From the NCBI GenBank assembly GCA_014729495.1, contig WJJV01000066.1, forward strand, positions 1-12,127: a stretch of 12,127 nt of DNA. The letters are read 5' to 3'. How positions within the stretch are numbered: the stretch's first letter is position 1; every line of letters starts with the position of its first letter. Under the pieces are notes generated by a model. It did no database searches and was not told the origin of the DNA. It was given only the letters and a program-made list of their open reading frames with translations. Shown one piece after another: positions 1 to 6,189 of the stretch. Source of the DNA: Candidatus Woesearchaeota archaeon (GTDB taxonomy: Archaea > Nanobdellota > Nanobdellia > Woesearchaeales > UBA12501). The position numbers and the translations under genes are program-made.

Positions 1-365
1 GTATAAGGTATCTCAACAAGCTCGCCCCCCCATTCCTTCAATGCCTCTATGACTCTCTGCCTTGTGTGCTTCTGAACTCCTGTACGCCAGTCATCTCCAT
101 GTAAAACAAAGTCAGGCTTCAGTTTCTTTAGATTAGGAACATAATCCAGGGTATCCTGTGGGACAACTTCAGATACTCCTTTTATATTCTCCACAACAAT
201 CTTTCTCTGCTCATAAGGCATGTAAGGAAGGCGCTTGTAGTTTGCTATTGCATTATCTGTCAGCAGACCTATGACAACTTCCCCAAGCTTTCTTGCTTCT
301 TTTATTATATTAAGATGCCCTGGATGTATAAGATCCGCGCTCATTGCCACATAAACTTTCTTCAT
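1..365 (-). CDS. Cytidylyltransferase domain, N-terminal part of a probable bifunctional phosphoenolpyruvate mutase (partial)
   Basis: The reading frame starts with ATG at 365-363 and stays open to the window edge, giving 121 residues without a stop. The protein begins MKKVYVAMSADLIHPGHL, so it has the HxGH nucleotide-binding motif (HPGH, residues 14-17) of the cytidylyltransferase superfamily. Further segments LLTDNAIANYKRLPY, ENIKGVSEVVPQDTLDY and HGDDW match, from memory, the N-terminal domain often fused to PEP mutase in phosphonate and surface-polysaccharide loci. In that family the PEP mutase domain makes phosphonopyruvate and the nucleotidyltransferase domain is thought to activate the product, such as 2-aminoethylphosphonate, with CTP. 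The mutase half would lie outside the window and is not seen, so a stand-alone cytidylyltransferase remains possible. The start overlaps the stop of the upstream gene as ATGA (4 bp), which implies co-transcription and translational coupling. Confidence 0.8.
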   Translation of the reverse strand, partial: MKKVYVAMSADLIHPGHLNIIKEARKLGEVVIGLLTDNAIANYKRLPYMPYEQRKIVVENIKGVSEVVPQDTLDYVPNLKKLKPDFVLHGDDWRTGVQKHTRQRVIEALKEWGGELVEIPY

Positions 366-913
366 TTACCATCCTCCCTCTTCCTGCTTGAACTGTTTAT
401 CTTCTTTATTATGTTTTCTGTTGAGAGCTTCTCATAGAACTCAGGCTGGACAACTTTAGCCCCTATCTCATCAATGTATTCCCTGCCAGGTACATCTTTC
501 CAGTTAGAACCATAAACAACTATTATATCAGCATCAGGGAACTGCTCATGGATTTTTCTTAGATTTTCTGAAGGATTAAGGCTGTACTGGGTCATCACCA
601 TATCAACGCATCTGAGCGCAGAGATAATCGCTGATCTCTCCTTAAGTCCTGCCACAGGCTTCTGCTTGTATGAGCTTATAGCTTCATCAGTAAGAACACT
701 GCATATGTGCAGGTCTCCAAGCTCATTAGCCTTTTCCAGAAGCCTTAGATGGCCGTAGTGGAAAAGGTCAGCAGTCACAGATGAATATACCACTGTGTTT
801 ATTTTATCTTTCTCTATGCTGACTATATCCCCTTCGCCTATGCCTGAATTCTTAGGTATTGTCACGCATAATTGGCTGTTTGACTTGTTTGCCCACACAA
901 CACGTTTCATCAT
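362..913 (-). CDS. AbrB-like domain fused to a cytidylyltransferase
   Basis: This is a 183-residue protein if read from the ATG at 913. Residues 2-36 (MKRVVWANKSNSQLCVTIPK, then SGIGEGDIVSI) look like a SpoVT/AbrB swapped-hairpin domain. Residues 40-172 form a cytidylyltransferase fold with TADLFHYGHL (HxGH at 52-55), a central VYGSNW and a C-terminal STENIIKKI that fits the family's conserved serine/threonine-rich motif. It probably transfers a nucleotide from CTP to a phosphorylated or phosphonate small molecule; the substrate is unknown. It comes directly before the PEP-mutase-type gene and overlaps it by 4 bp, which suggests a shared pathway. A longer frame begins at 958, but that start lies only about 10 bp from the TATA box at 965-972, before any expected transcript start, and adds an unconvincing hydrophobic stretch. 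Two adjacent ATGs (913 and 910) are possible; a GGTG at 5-nt spacing favours the second slightly. Confidence 0.8.
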   Translation of the reverse strand: MMKRVVWANKSNSQLCVTIPKNSGIGEGDIVSIEKDKINTVVYSSVTADLFHYGHLRLLEKANELGDLHICSVLTDEAISSYKQKPVAGLKERSAIISALRCVDMVMTQYSLNPSENLRKIHEQFPDADIIVVYGSNWKDVPGREYIDEIGAKVVQPEFYEKLSTENIIKKINSSSRKREDGK

Positions 914-964
914 AGCACCATTCTTAATCTCTACTAGTAACAATAGTAGCATATTCAATCAGAA

Positions 965-972
965 TATATAAA
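965..972 (-). promoter_or_regulatory. TATA box for the AbrB-cytidylyltransferase gene
   Basis: On the minus strand this reads TTTATATA, an archaeal TATA consensus. Transcription would begin near 942, leaving a leader of about 30 nt before the ATG pair at 913/910, with GGTG just ahead of it. It rules against the longer start at 958. It sits back to back with the plus-strand box at 1019-1027, so 914-1053 is a divergent promoter region. Confidence 0.55.
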
Positions 973-1018
973 TGTTTTGGTATATTTGATATATTCCTGT
1001 TGAAACAATTTCAATAAT

Positions 1019-1027
1019 TATATAAAT
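1019..1027 (+). promoter_or_regulatory. TATA box for the flippase-like gene
   Basis: The sequence TATATAAAT is centred about 31 bp upstream of the ATG at 1054. With the usual archaeal spacing of 25-27 bp, transcription would start only a few bases before the ATG. AGAGG lies immediately against the start codon, too close for a normal ribosome site, which also points to near-leaderless translation. Confidence 0.6.
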
Positions 1028-1053
1028 AAGTCAGATGAATCAATATCCAGAGG

Positions 1054-2049
1054 ATGGATAAGAAAAAAATAAGGAACATACTTCTTACACTGGTAGGCAT
1101 CGCCATATTCATAGCAGTATACTCATACATAGGTTTCGCCGAAGTCGCTTATATATTGCAGCAGAATCTGACATTATCTGTCATTGTTCTTGCTCTTGCG
1201 CTTACAACAATCAACATCATGATAAGGACATATAGGTGGGATATCATACTCAAGCACCTCAAGCCATGCAAGGTACCTTATGCTTCCATGCTAAGCTATA
1301 CTTTTGCAGGATCCTTTCTGGCCAATATCACTCCAGGAAAGGTAGGGGAACTTGGAAAATCATACTTCCTGAAGAAGACTCATGGAGTCGGCCTTAGATA
1401 TGGGCTCTCATCAATAGCCATTGATAAGGTATCTGACATACTCGTCACAGGATGTGTTGCAGTGTTCTTTTTCCTTTATTTCGTGCTGAAGGTAAAACTT
1501 ATATTCACCATCATGTGGATGGCGGCATTCATAGCTCTCATAGTTACAGTCATAATTGCTGCCAAGATATTCTCTGGAAGGATAATGAAAATGGGTCTTG
1601 CCAAGAGATTTATGAAGAAAAAGAAGCTGACTCCTGATGAGGTCAATCAGATATTCAAGGCAATGGCCAGCCCGCATTTCCTGGCAAAGGTAATACTCAT
1701 CTCAGCTGTCCTCTGGCTTGTAGGAGCATACAGGCTGATGATCATAGGGAATTCCATAGGCATTGAAATGGCATACATCTATTATGTCATGGTGCTTTCG
1801 ATATCCCTCCTCATAGGAGGACTGTCATTCATACCTTCAGGAATAGGAATCAATGATGCTGTCATGATATTCCTTTTCAACCTTATGGGAGGAAGCCTTG
1901 AACTGTACGGAGCTGCGACGCTTGCCAATACAATACTCAGTGTGGTGTTCGTGAACCTGGTAGGTGGAATTCTGTTGATAACTCTTCTCGGAAAAGTCAG
2001 GGAATCAAGAATCAAGAACAGACTCAGAAAGGATTCAAAAGATTTATAA
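1054..2049 (+). CDS. UPF0104 / LPG-synthase-TM-like integral membrane protein (flippase-like)
   Basis: The 331-residue protein is mostly hydrophobic helices, at roughly residues 8-28, 38-58, 120-145, 150-170, 208-226, 240-262, 265-285 and 290-312. Between helices it carries marks of the UPF0104 / lysylphosphatidylglycerol-synthase transmembrane family: a YRW after the second helix (RTYRWDIIL), FLANITPGKVGELGKSYFL, DKVSD, and FIPSGIGINDA near the end. Archaeal members include AglD-like proteins tied to S-layer or lipid-linked glycan assembly, and the family is often annotated as flippase-like. The role here is inferred as moving or handling a lipid-linked glycan at the cell membrane, supported by the glycosyltransferases downstream. 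It starts the plus-strand cluster from its own promoter. Its final codons contain the TATA box of the next gene. Confidence 0.85.
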   Translation: MDKKKIRNILLTLVGIAIFIAVYSYIGFAEVAYILQQNLTLSVIVLALALTTINIMIRTYRWDIILKHLKPCKVPYASMLSYTFAGSFLANITPGKVGELGKSYFLKKTHGVGLRYGLSSIAIDKVSDILVTGCVAVFFFLYFVLKVKLIFTIMWMAAFIALIVTVIIAAKIFSGRIMKMGLAKRFMKKKKLTPDEVNQIFKAMASPHFLAKVILISAVLWLVGAYRLMIIGNSIGIEMAYIYYVMVLSISLLIGGLSFIPSGIGINDAVMIFLFNLMGGSLELYGAATLANTILSVVFVNLVGGILLITLLGKVRESRIKNRLRKDSKDL

Positions 2050-2050
2050 A
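2043..2050 (+). promoter_or_regulatory. TATA box overlapping the flippase-like stop codon
   Basis: TTTATAAA spans the last codons and the TAA stop (2047-2049) of the upstream gene. Its centre is about 26 bp before the ATG at 2073, so a transcript from it would start at or next to the start codon. No ribosome site is visible before that ATG, which fits leaderless expression. Confidence 0.5.
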
Positions 2051-2072
2051 ATAACATTGTTGATTAGATACT

Positions 2073-3083
2073 ATGCTTCCATTTGTATCAATAATAGTTC
2101 CTGTAAAATCTGAGGCAAGGTACATCATAGAGTGCGTGGCTTCTCTCCTAAATCAGGATTATCCAAACAATAGGTATGAGATAATAATAGTACTTGACAA
2201 GAATGCCACAGATGCTGTGAAGAAAGCTCTTAGGCCTTACAGCAGGAAAATTAAGGTTCTGCAGTCAAGGAAAAAAGGTTCTGCTGCCAACCGCAATATT
2301 GGCACTTCAAAGGCAAGCAGCAAGGCAAAGTATTTTGCTTTCACAGATGCTGACTGCATAGCTGATAAAGGATGGCTGAAGACACTTGTCACAAGGATGG
2401 AGCAGGTAAGGAAGAGCGAGAAGGACATCGATGTGATCGGCGGACTTAATCTTGTGCCAAAGACAGACAATAAGATGGCTAAGACAATAGGGGCAATGGA
2501 GCAGACTCTTCTAGGCGGAGGAGGCTCTGCACAGGTCGCTGTCTCAGGCGAGGAGCAGATAGTGCCTTCGCTTCCCAACTGCAACTCAATGTACAGGAAA
2601 GAGTTATGGAAGAAGAACAAGCAGGACGAGAATCTTATAGTAGGCCAGGATGGAGAGTTCAATTACAGGCTCAGCAAGCAGGGAGTGAGATTTCTTGCAA
2701 TTCCTGATGCTGTTGTATGGCATCACAGGACAAGCAGCATTAAGGGATTTGTGAGGAGGATGTTCAAGTATGGCGAAGCGACTGCCAGGATATGGAAGAA
2801 GCACAAGAATATAGAGTTTCTCAGGATAAGATGGTACGGGCTTGTGCCTGTTGCAGCACTCATAATATTCACAGGCATACTGATCTGGTCATTGTTCAGC
2901 CTTACAGGACTTTACATACTGGCTTTTGTATCAGGTGTTTATGCTGCAGCTGACATCCTGACAGCAGCTAGTGTTATCCAGAAGACAAGGATGAAGCACT
3001 CAATAATCAGCCTGATATTGCTGCCTCTGCAGCATCTTATGTATGCATTGGGATTCATAAGAGGGATAATATGGCCAGGATAA
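2073..3083 (+). CDS. Family 2 glycosyltransferase with C-terminal membrane helices
   Basis: This 336-residue protein has a GT-A fold start (VSIIVPVKSEARYIIECVAS, residues 5-24), a nucleotide-binding FTDADC with the metal-binding D-A-D at 92-94, an acceptor region PNCNSMYRKELW (168-179), and GQDGEF (191-196) where the catalytic acid/base is expected. PDAVVWHH follows at 211-218. After the catalytic part come about three hydrophobic segments (roughly 257-275, 277-299, 311-331) that should hold it on the cytoplasmic side of the membrane. It most likely transfers a sugar from a nucleotide sugar to a lipid-linked or membrane-bound acceptor; neither sugar can be read from the sequence. The end overlaps the methyltransferase gene by 13 bp. 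Confidence 0.9.
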   Translation: MLPFVSIIVPVKSEARYIIECVASLLNQDYPNNRYEIIIVLDKNATDAVKKALRPYSRKIKVLQSRKKGSAANRNIGTSKASSKAKYFAFTDADCIADKGWLKTLVTRMEQVRKSEKDIDVIGGLNLVPKTDNKMAKTIGAMEQTLLGGGGSAQVAVSGEEQIVPSLPNCNSMYRKELWKKNKQDENLIVGQDGEFNYRLSKQGVRFLAIPDAVVWHHRTSSIKGFVRRMFKYGEATARIWKKHKNIEFLRIRWYGLVPVAALIIFTGILIWSLFSLTGLYILAFVSGVYAAADILTAASVIQKTRMKHSIISLILLPLQHLMYALGFIRGIIWPG

Positions 3084-3718
3084 GTTTTGACATTCTGAAG
3101 ACAATCAAGAAAGGCTATAAAAAGCCTTTGGAGAATGCAAGAGTGCTTGATGTAGGATGCTGGAATGGAAGGGTATCACTGCCTCTTCTGCCTTACATAA
3201 GGTCTCTTCATGGAGTTGACATAAGGAGAAGCCCTGAGTTCAGGGGAAAGAAAGTCTCTTTCACAAAGAGCAGTGTATTTGACTACCTGAATAACTGCAG
3301 CAAGAAGTTTGACATAATAATATGCTCTGAGGTCATAGAGCACATCGAGGATCAGATAGGATTCCTGAAGATGATAAAGAGATGCCTTTCTGATGATGGC
3401 ATTGTGTTCCTCACTACAAACAACAAGTACTGGTGGAAGGAAGGCCATTACGGTCTGCCATTCCTAACATTCCTTCCAAAAAGAGCCCAGAAATCATACA
3501 TAAAAGCTTTCAACAAGGAAAGGACCTGCGGTTATGAGGTCACAGAGCTGTTCTCATACAGCAGACTAAAGAGGTATTTCAGGAAAACTGGTTACGAGCC
3601 GGAATTTGTTATCCCAGAAGGTCTTGGATTCCTTTACTCCATAATGAAGTATGTTATGAAAGGGCCGATGTGGAATCTGAGTGTGGGATTCATGGTCATT
3701 GCCAGAAAAAACAAATGA
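3071..3718 (+). CDS. Class I SAM-dependent methyltransferase
   Basis: The 215-residue protein shows the class I methyltransferase order of motifs: VLDVGCWNGRV (residues 25-35, SAM-binding glycine loop), HGVDI with an acidic residue at 50, SEVIEHIED (86-94, like UbiG/Methyltransf_11 proteins), and LSDDGIVFLTT (106-116). The C-terminal part has a segment FLYSIMKYVMKGPMW and ends in VGFMVIARKNK, the usual final strand. It starts inside the upstream glycosyltransferase gene in another frame, with GAGGG five bases before the ATG, so it is translated from the same message. It probably methylates a sugar or glycan intermediate made by its partner; the acceptor atom cannot be told. Confidence 0.85.
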   Translation: MARISFDILKTIKKGYKKPLENARVLDVGCWNGRVSLPLLPYIRSLHGVDIRRSPEFRGKKVSFTKSSVFDYLNNCSKKFDIIICSEVIEHIEDQIGFLKMIKRCLSDDGIVFLTTNNKYWWKEGHYGLPFLTFLPKRAQKSYIKAFNKERTCGYEVTELFSYSRLKRYFRKTGYEPEFVIPEGLGFLYSIMKYVMKGPMWNLSVGFMVIARKNK

Positions 3719-3805
3719 TGCTAAGCATATAGGCTCAAAAAGGCAAAACTTTCTGAACTTATAAGGAAATAGCCCATATTATATTCCAGTCAGCTCTGGA
3801 AAACC

Positions 3806-3814
3806 TTTTTAAAT
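3806..3814 (+). promoter_or_regulatory. TATA box for the asparagine synthetase gene
   Basis: TTTTTAAAT is centred about 26 bp before the ATG at 3836, so the transcript should start at the start codon. It lies in a 117-bp gap that holds no other gene. There is also a small inverted CCAG/CTGG pair at 3786-3799 just upstream, which may be chance. Confidence 0.55.
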
Positions 3815-3835
3815 CAAGGTGCATCTTCTGTTGGC

Positions 3836-5737
3836 ATGTGCGGGATTGTAGGTTTCAACTGGGATGATAAGAGTCTTGCCAGAAGGATGTCTTCTGTGAT
3901 ATCTTATAGGGGACCTGATGATTCCGGCATCTTCACAGACAGGAATGTATCACTGGCTCATCAGCGTCTTTCTATCCTTGATCTCTCAAAGAAAGGCCAT
4001 CAGCCAATGGCAAATGAGGATGGCAGCATACAGATAGTGTATAATGGAGAGATCTACAATTTCCAGACAGTAAAGGCAGAGCTTGAGGAGAAGGGCCATA
4101 GGTTTGTTTCAGACACTGACACTGAGGTGATTGTACATGCATATGAGGAATACGGACTTGACTGCCTTAAGATGTTCAATGGCATGTTCGCTTTCTGCAT
4201 CTATGATTCAAATAAGAAGATCCTGTTTCTTGCGAGGGACTGGCTTGGAATAAAACCTCTTTATTATTATAGCAAAGACGGGAATTTCATATTCTCTTCT
4301 GAGCTGAAGGCCATACTTGAGCATGAAATAAGCAGAGAGGTGGAGCATAAGGCGCTTAATAAGTTCCTTGCATTCAGGTACAATACTGATGAGAGCACTA
4401 TGATGAAGGATGTATTGAAGCTTATGCAGGGGCATTATGCAATATATGACCTAAGCAAGAAAGAGCTTTCAATAAAGAGATGGTGGGATATAAATATTGA
4501 CATCCAGAACAAGAGCGAGGATTATTTTGCAAGAAAGCTCCATGATACATTGAAGGAGAGTGTCAGGAAGAGGCTGATATCCGATGTGCCTCTGGGAGTC
4601 TACCTTTCAGGAGGCATTGACTCAAGTTCTATCGTGGCCATGATGAAGGAGCTGGGAGCTGATGTCAAGAGCTTCTCTGTTGACTTTGGCAATGACCGGA
4701 GAATAGAGGACATAAAGTACGCAAGAAAGGTAGCTGAGTATTTCAACACAGACCATAAGGAGATATACTGCGAGCCCTCAGTCAAGGAGCTGCCCAGGAT
4801 ATGCTGGCATCTTGACGAGCCTCTCGCAGACCCTGCTGTGATACCAAGTTATCTTCTCTCAAGGCTTGTGAAAAAGCATGTCAGTGTTGTGCTGAACGGA
4901 GCAGGTGGTGACGAGATATTCGGAGGATACCAGCACTTTGATTTCCTAAAGCACAGAGGAAAATTCAATCTCATGCCAAAGCAGCTTAAGAAGAGCCTGC
5001 TTCCTCTTGCAGTTAGGGCAACACCTGACTTCCTTGTAGAGCGATTCTCAAAGTTCCTTACTGCATTCGGAGAGAAAGGAGCAGAGAAGTTTGTTGATTT
5101 CATAAGCTCTTCTGGCAACAAGGCAGAGTTCTATCTTGCTATAATCTCAGTCATGGACGAGGAAGAGAGGAAGAATCTCATCAGAAAGGATTTTGATGTA
5201 AGCCTTATAGAGAAATACAGGAAGAAGTATTTCCGCAGTAAACACAGCTACATGGATCAGGTAATGTATCTTGAAAGCAACCACTTCCTTGTAGACAACA
5301 TATTCAACCATGTTGACAAGACAACAATGGCATGGGCTGTTGAGTCAAGGGTCCCAATATGCGACCATGAAGTAGTCAGCCTTGCCTTCAGGATACCCAA
5401 CAAGATGAAGTTAAAAGGCCAGGGAGGGAAGTACATTTTCAAGAGAGCTATGAATGACAGCCTTCCAAAAGATGTGCTGACAAGAAAGAAACAGGGATTT
5501 TTTGTTCCCATAGACAGATGGATAGAGAAAGACATAAAGGAGTCTGTGGAATCCTTACTGTCAGAGAAAGAGGTCTCAAAGCACGGTCTGTTCAACCAAT
5601 ATCAGATCAAGAAGATGTTTGATGGATTCTCAAGATCAAAGATGTACTATGCAAGGCAGATGTGGACTTTGATGAACTTCCAGATATGGCACAAGATCTA
5701 TATTCAGGGAGAAAGGCCTGAAAGTATAAATATTTGA
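3836..5737 (+). CDS. asnB: Glutamine-hydrolysing asparagine synthetase (AsnB family)
   Basis: The 633-residue protein begins MCGIVGF, giving the N-terminal nucleophile cysteine (Cys2) of class II glutamine amidotransferases. YRGPDDSG (24-31), RLSILDLS (44-51), YNGEIYNF (69-76) and DTDTE (93-97) complete the glutaminase domain. The synthetase domain has the ATP pyrophosphatase loop SGGIDSS (258-264), SVDFG (281-285), DEPLADPAVIPSY (327-339) and GAGGDEIFGGY (355-365). RVPICDHE and KQGFFVPIDRW follow. All key residues are present, so it should use glutamine and ATP to amidate aspartate or a similar carboxylate. Family members of this length are frequent in capsule and lipopolysaccharide clusters, where amidation of a sugar acid has been proposed. 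Here it sits between glycan genes, so either role is possible. The usual DRFGIKPLYY motif reads DWLGIKPLYY, an uncommon but probably harmless change. Confidence 0.93.
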   Translation: MCGIVGFNWDDKSLARRMSSVISYRGPDDSGIFTDRNVSLAHQRLSILDLSKKGHQPMANEDGSIQIVYNGEIYNFQTVKAELEEKGHRFVSDTDTEVIVHAYEEYGLDCLKMFNGMFAFCIYDSNKKILFLARDWLGIKPLYYYSKDGNFIFSSELKAILEHEISREVEHKALNKFLAFRYNTDESTMMKDVLKLMQGHYAIYDLSKKELSIKRWWDINIDIQNKSEDYFARKLHDTLKESVRKRLISDVPLGVYLSGGIDSSSIVAMMKELGADVKSFSVDFGNDRRIEDIKYARKVAEYFNTDHKEIYCEPSVKELPRICWHLDEPLADPAVIPSYLLSRLVKKHVSVVLNGAGGDEIFGGYQHFDFLKHRGKFNLMPKQLKKSLLPLAVRATPDFLVERFSKFLTAFGEKGAEKFVDFISSSGNKAEFYLAIISVMDEEERKNLIRKDFDVSLIEKYRKKYFRSKHSYMDQVMYLESNHFLVDNIFNHVDKTTMAWAVESRVPICDHEVVSLAFRIPNKMKLKGQGGKYIFKRAMNDSLPKDVLTRKKQGFFVPIDRWIEKDIKESVESLLSEKEVSKHGLFNQYQIKKMFDGFSRSKMYYARQMWTLMNFQIWHKIYIQGERPESINI

Positions 5738-5742
5738 GCAAA

Positions 5743-5751
5743 TTTTATATA
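5743..5751 (+). promoter_or_regulatory. TATA box for the small Pro/Glu-rich gene
   Basis: TTTTATATA lies just after the asnB stop, centred about 27 bp before the ATG at 5774. The spacing again predicts a leaderless transcript and supports the reality of the short gene that follows. Confidence 0.5.
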
Positions 5752-5773
5752 TTCTATTATATTACCCAAGGAT

Positions 5774-6100
5774 ATGGAGTTTGATTATCCAGGTGCAGCT
5801 GAAGATAAGGAGCAGGAAAGTCCTCATACCCAGGATGAGCCTCCTGCAGAACCAGAAGAGCCTGAACCATCTGAACCTGAGCCAGCAGAGCCCCAGCCAG
5901 ATCCTGACAAGCCGATCTCTCAACATGCAGAGCCTGACAGGAAGAGACCATCTGACCCTACTGAGGCTTTTGTGCAAGAGATGGTAGAGAGCGGAAAGAA
6001 GCCTTTTGAGCCTGGCAAGCCCAACAATGCTGACGAGGATCCTGAGAAGATAGAGGATATCACCAACAGGATAAGAGACAGGCTTCAGAAAGGCCAGTGA
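5774..6100 (+). CDS. Small acidic Pro/Glu-rich protein of unknown function
   Basis: I do not recognise this 108-residue protein. Residues 20-50 are a run of Pro-Glu/Asp repeats (EPEEPEPSEPEPAEP), and the whole protein is highly charged with no signal peptide or membrane helix. The C-terminal 25 residues (DPEKIEDITNRIRDRL) could form one amphipathic helix. This suggests a soluble, largely disordered cytoplasmic protein with a short binding helix, perhaps a linker or adaptor. Low-complexity frames can arise by chance, but a well-placed TATA box, an ATG at the predicted transcript start and the tight fit between two glycan genes favour a real gene. It has no homology evidence from what I can see. 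Confidence 0.6.
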   Translation: MEFDYPGAAEDKEQESPHTQDEPPAEPEEPEPSEPEPAEPQPDPDKPISQHAEPDRKRPSDPTEAFVQEMVESGKKPFEPGKPNNADEDPEKIEDITNRIRDRLQKGQ

Positions 6101-6161
6101 ATCCAGCACACCTGTTCAGTAAGATTATTTGTTCTCTCGCTATTCAGTATAGCATAAACAA

Positions 6162-6168
6162 TATAAAT
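6162..6168 (+). promoter_or_regulatory. TATA box for the GT-B-like gene
   Basis: TATAAAT is centred 25 bp before the ATG at 6190. It places the transcript start at that ATG and argues that the in-frame GTG at 6097 lies upstream of the message. Confidence 0.5.
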
Positions 6169-6189
6169 ACAGGCCATTATAAGCGTGGT

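Noticed and set aside
914..958. Fifteen-residue extension of the AbrB-cytidylyltransferase gene from an ATG at 958
   Set aside because: It begins about 10 bp from the TATA box, before the expected transcript start, and adds a leucine run before a normal AbrB domain start.
6097..6189. GTG start giving the GT-B-like protein 31 more residues
   Set aside because: The TATA box at 6162-6168 lies inside this stretch and is well placed for the ATG at 6190. The added residues show no domain character. The GTGA overlap with the previous stop keeps it as a minor possibility.
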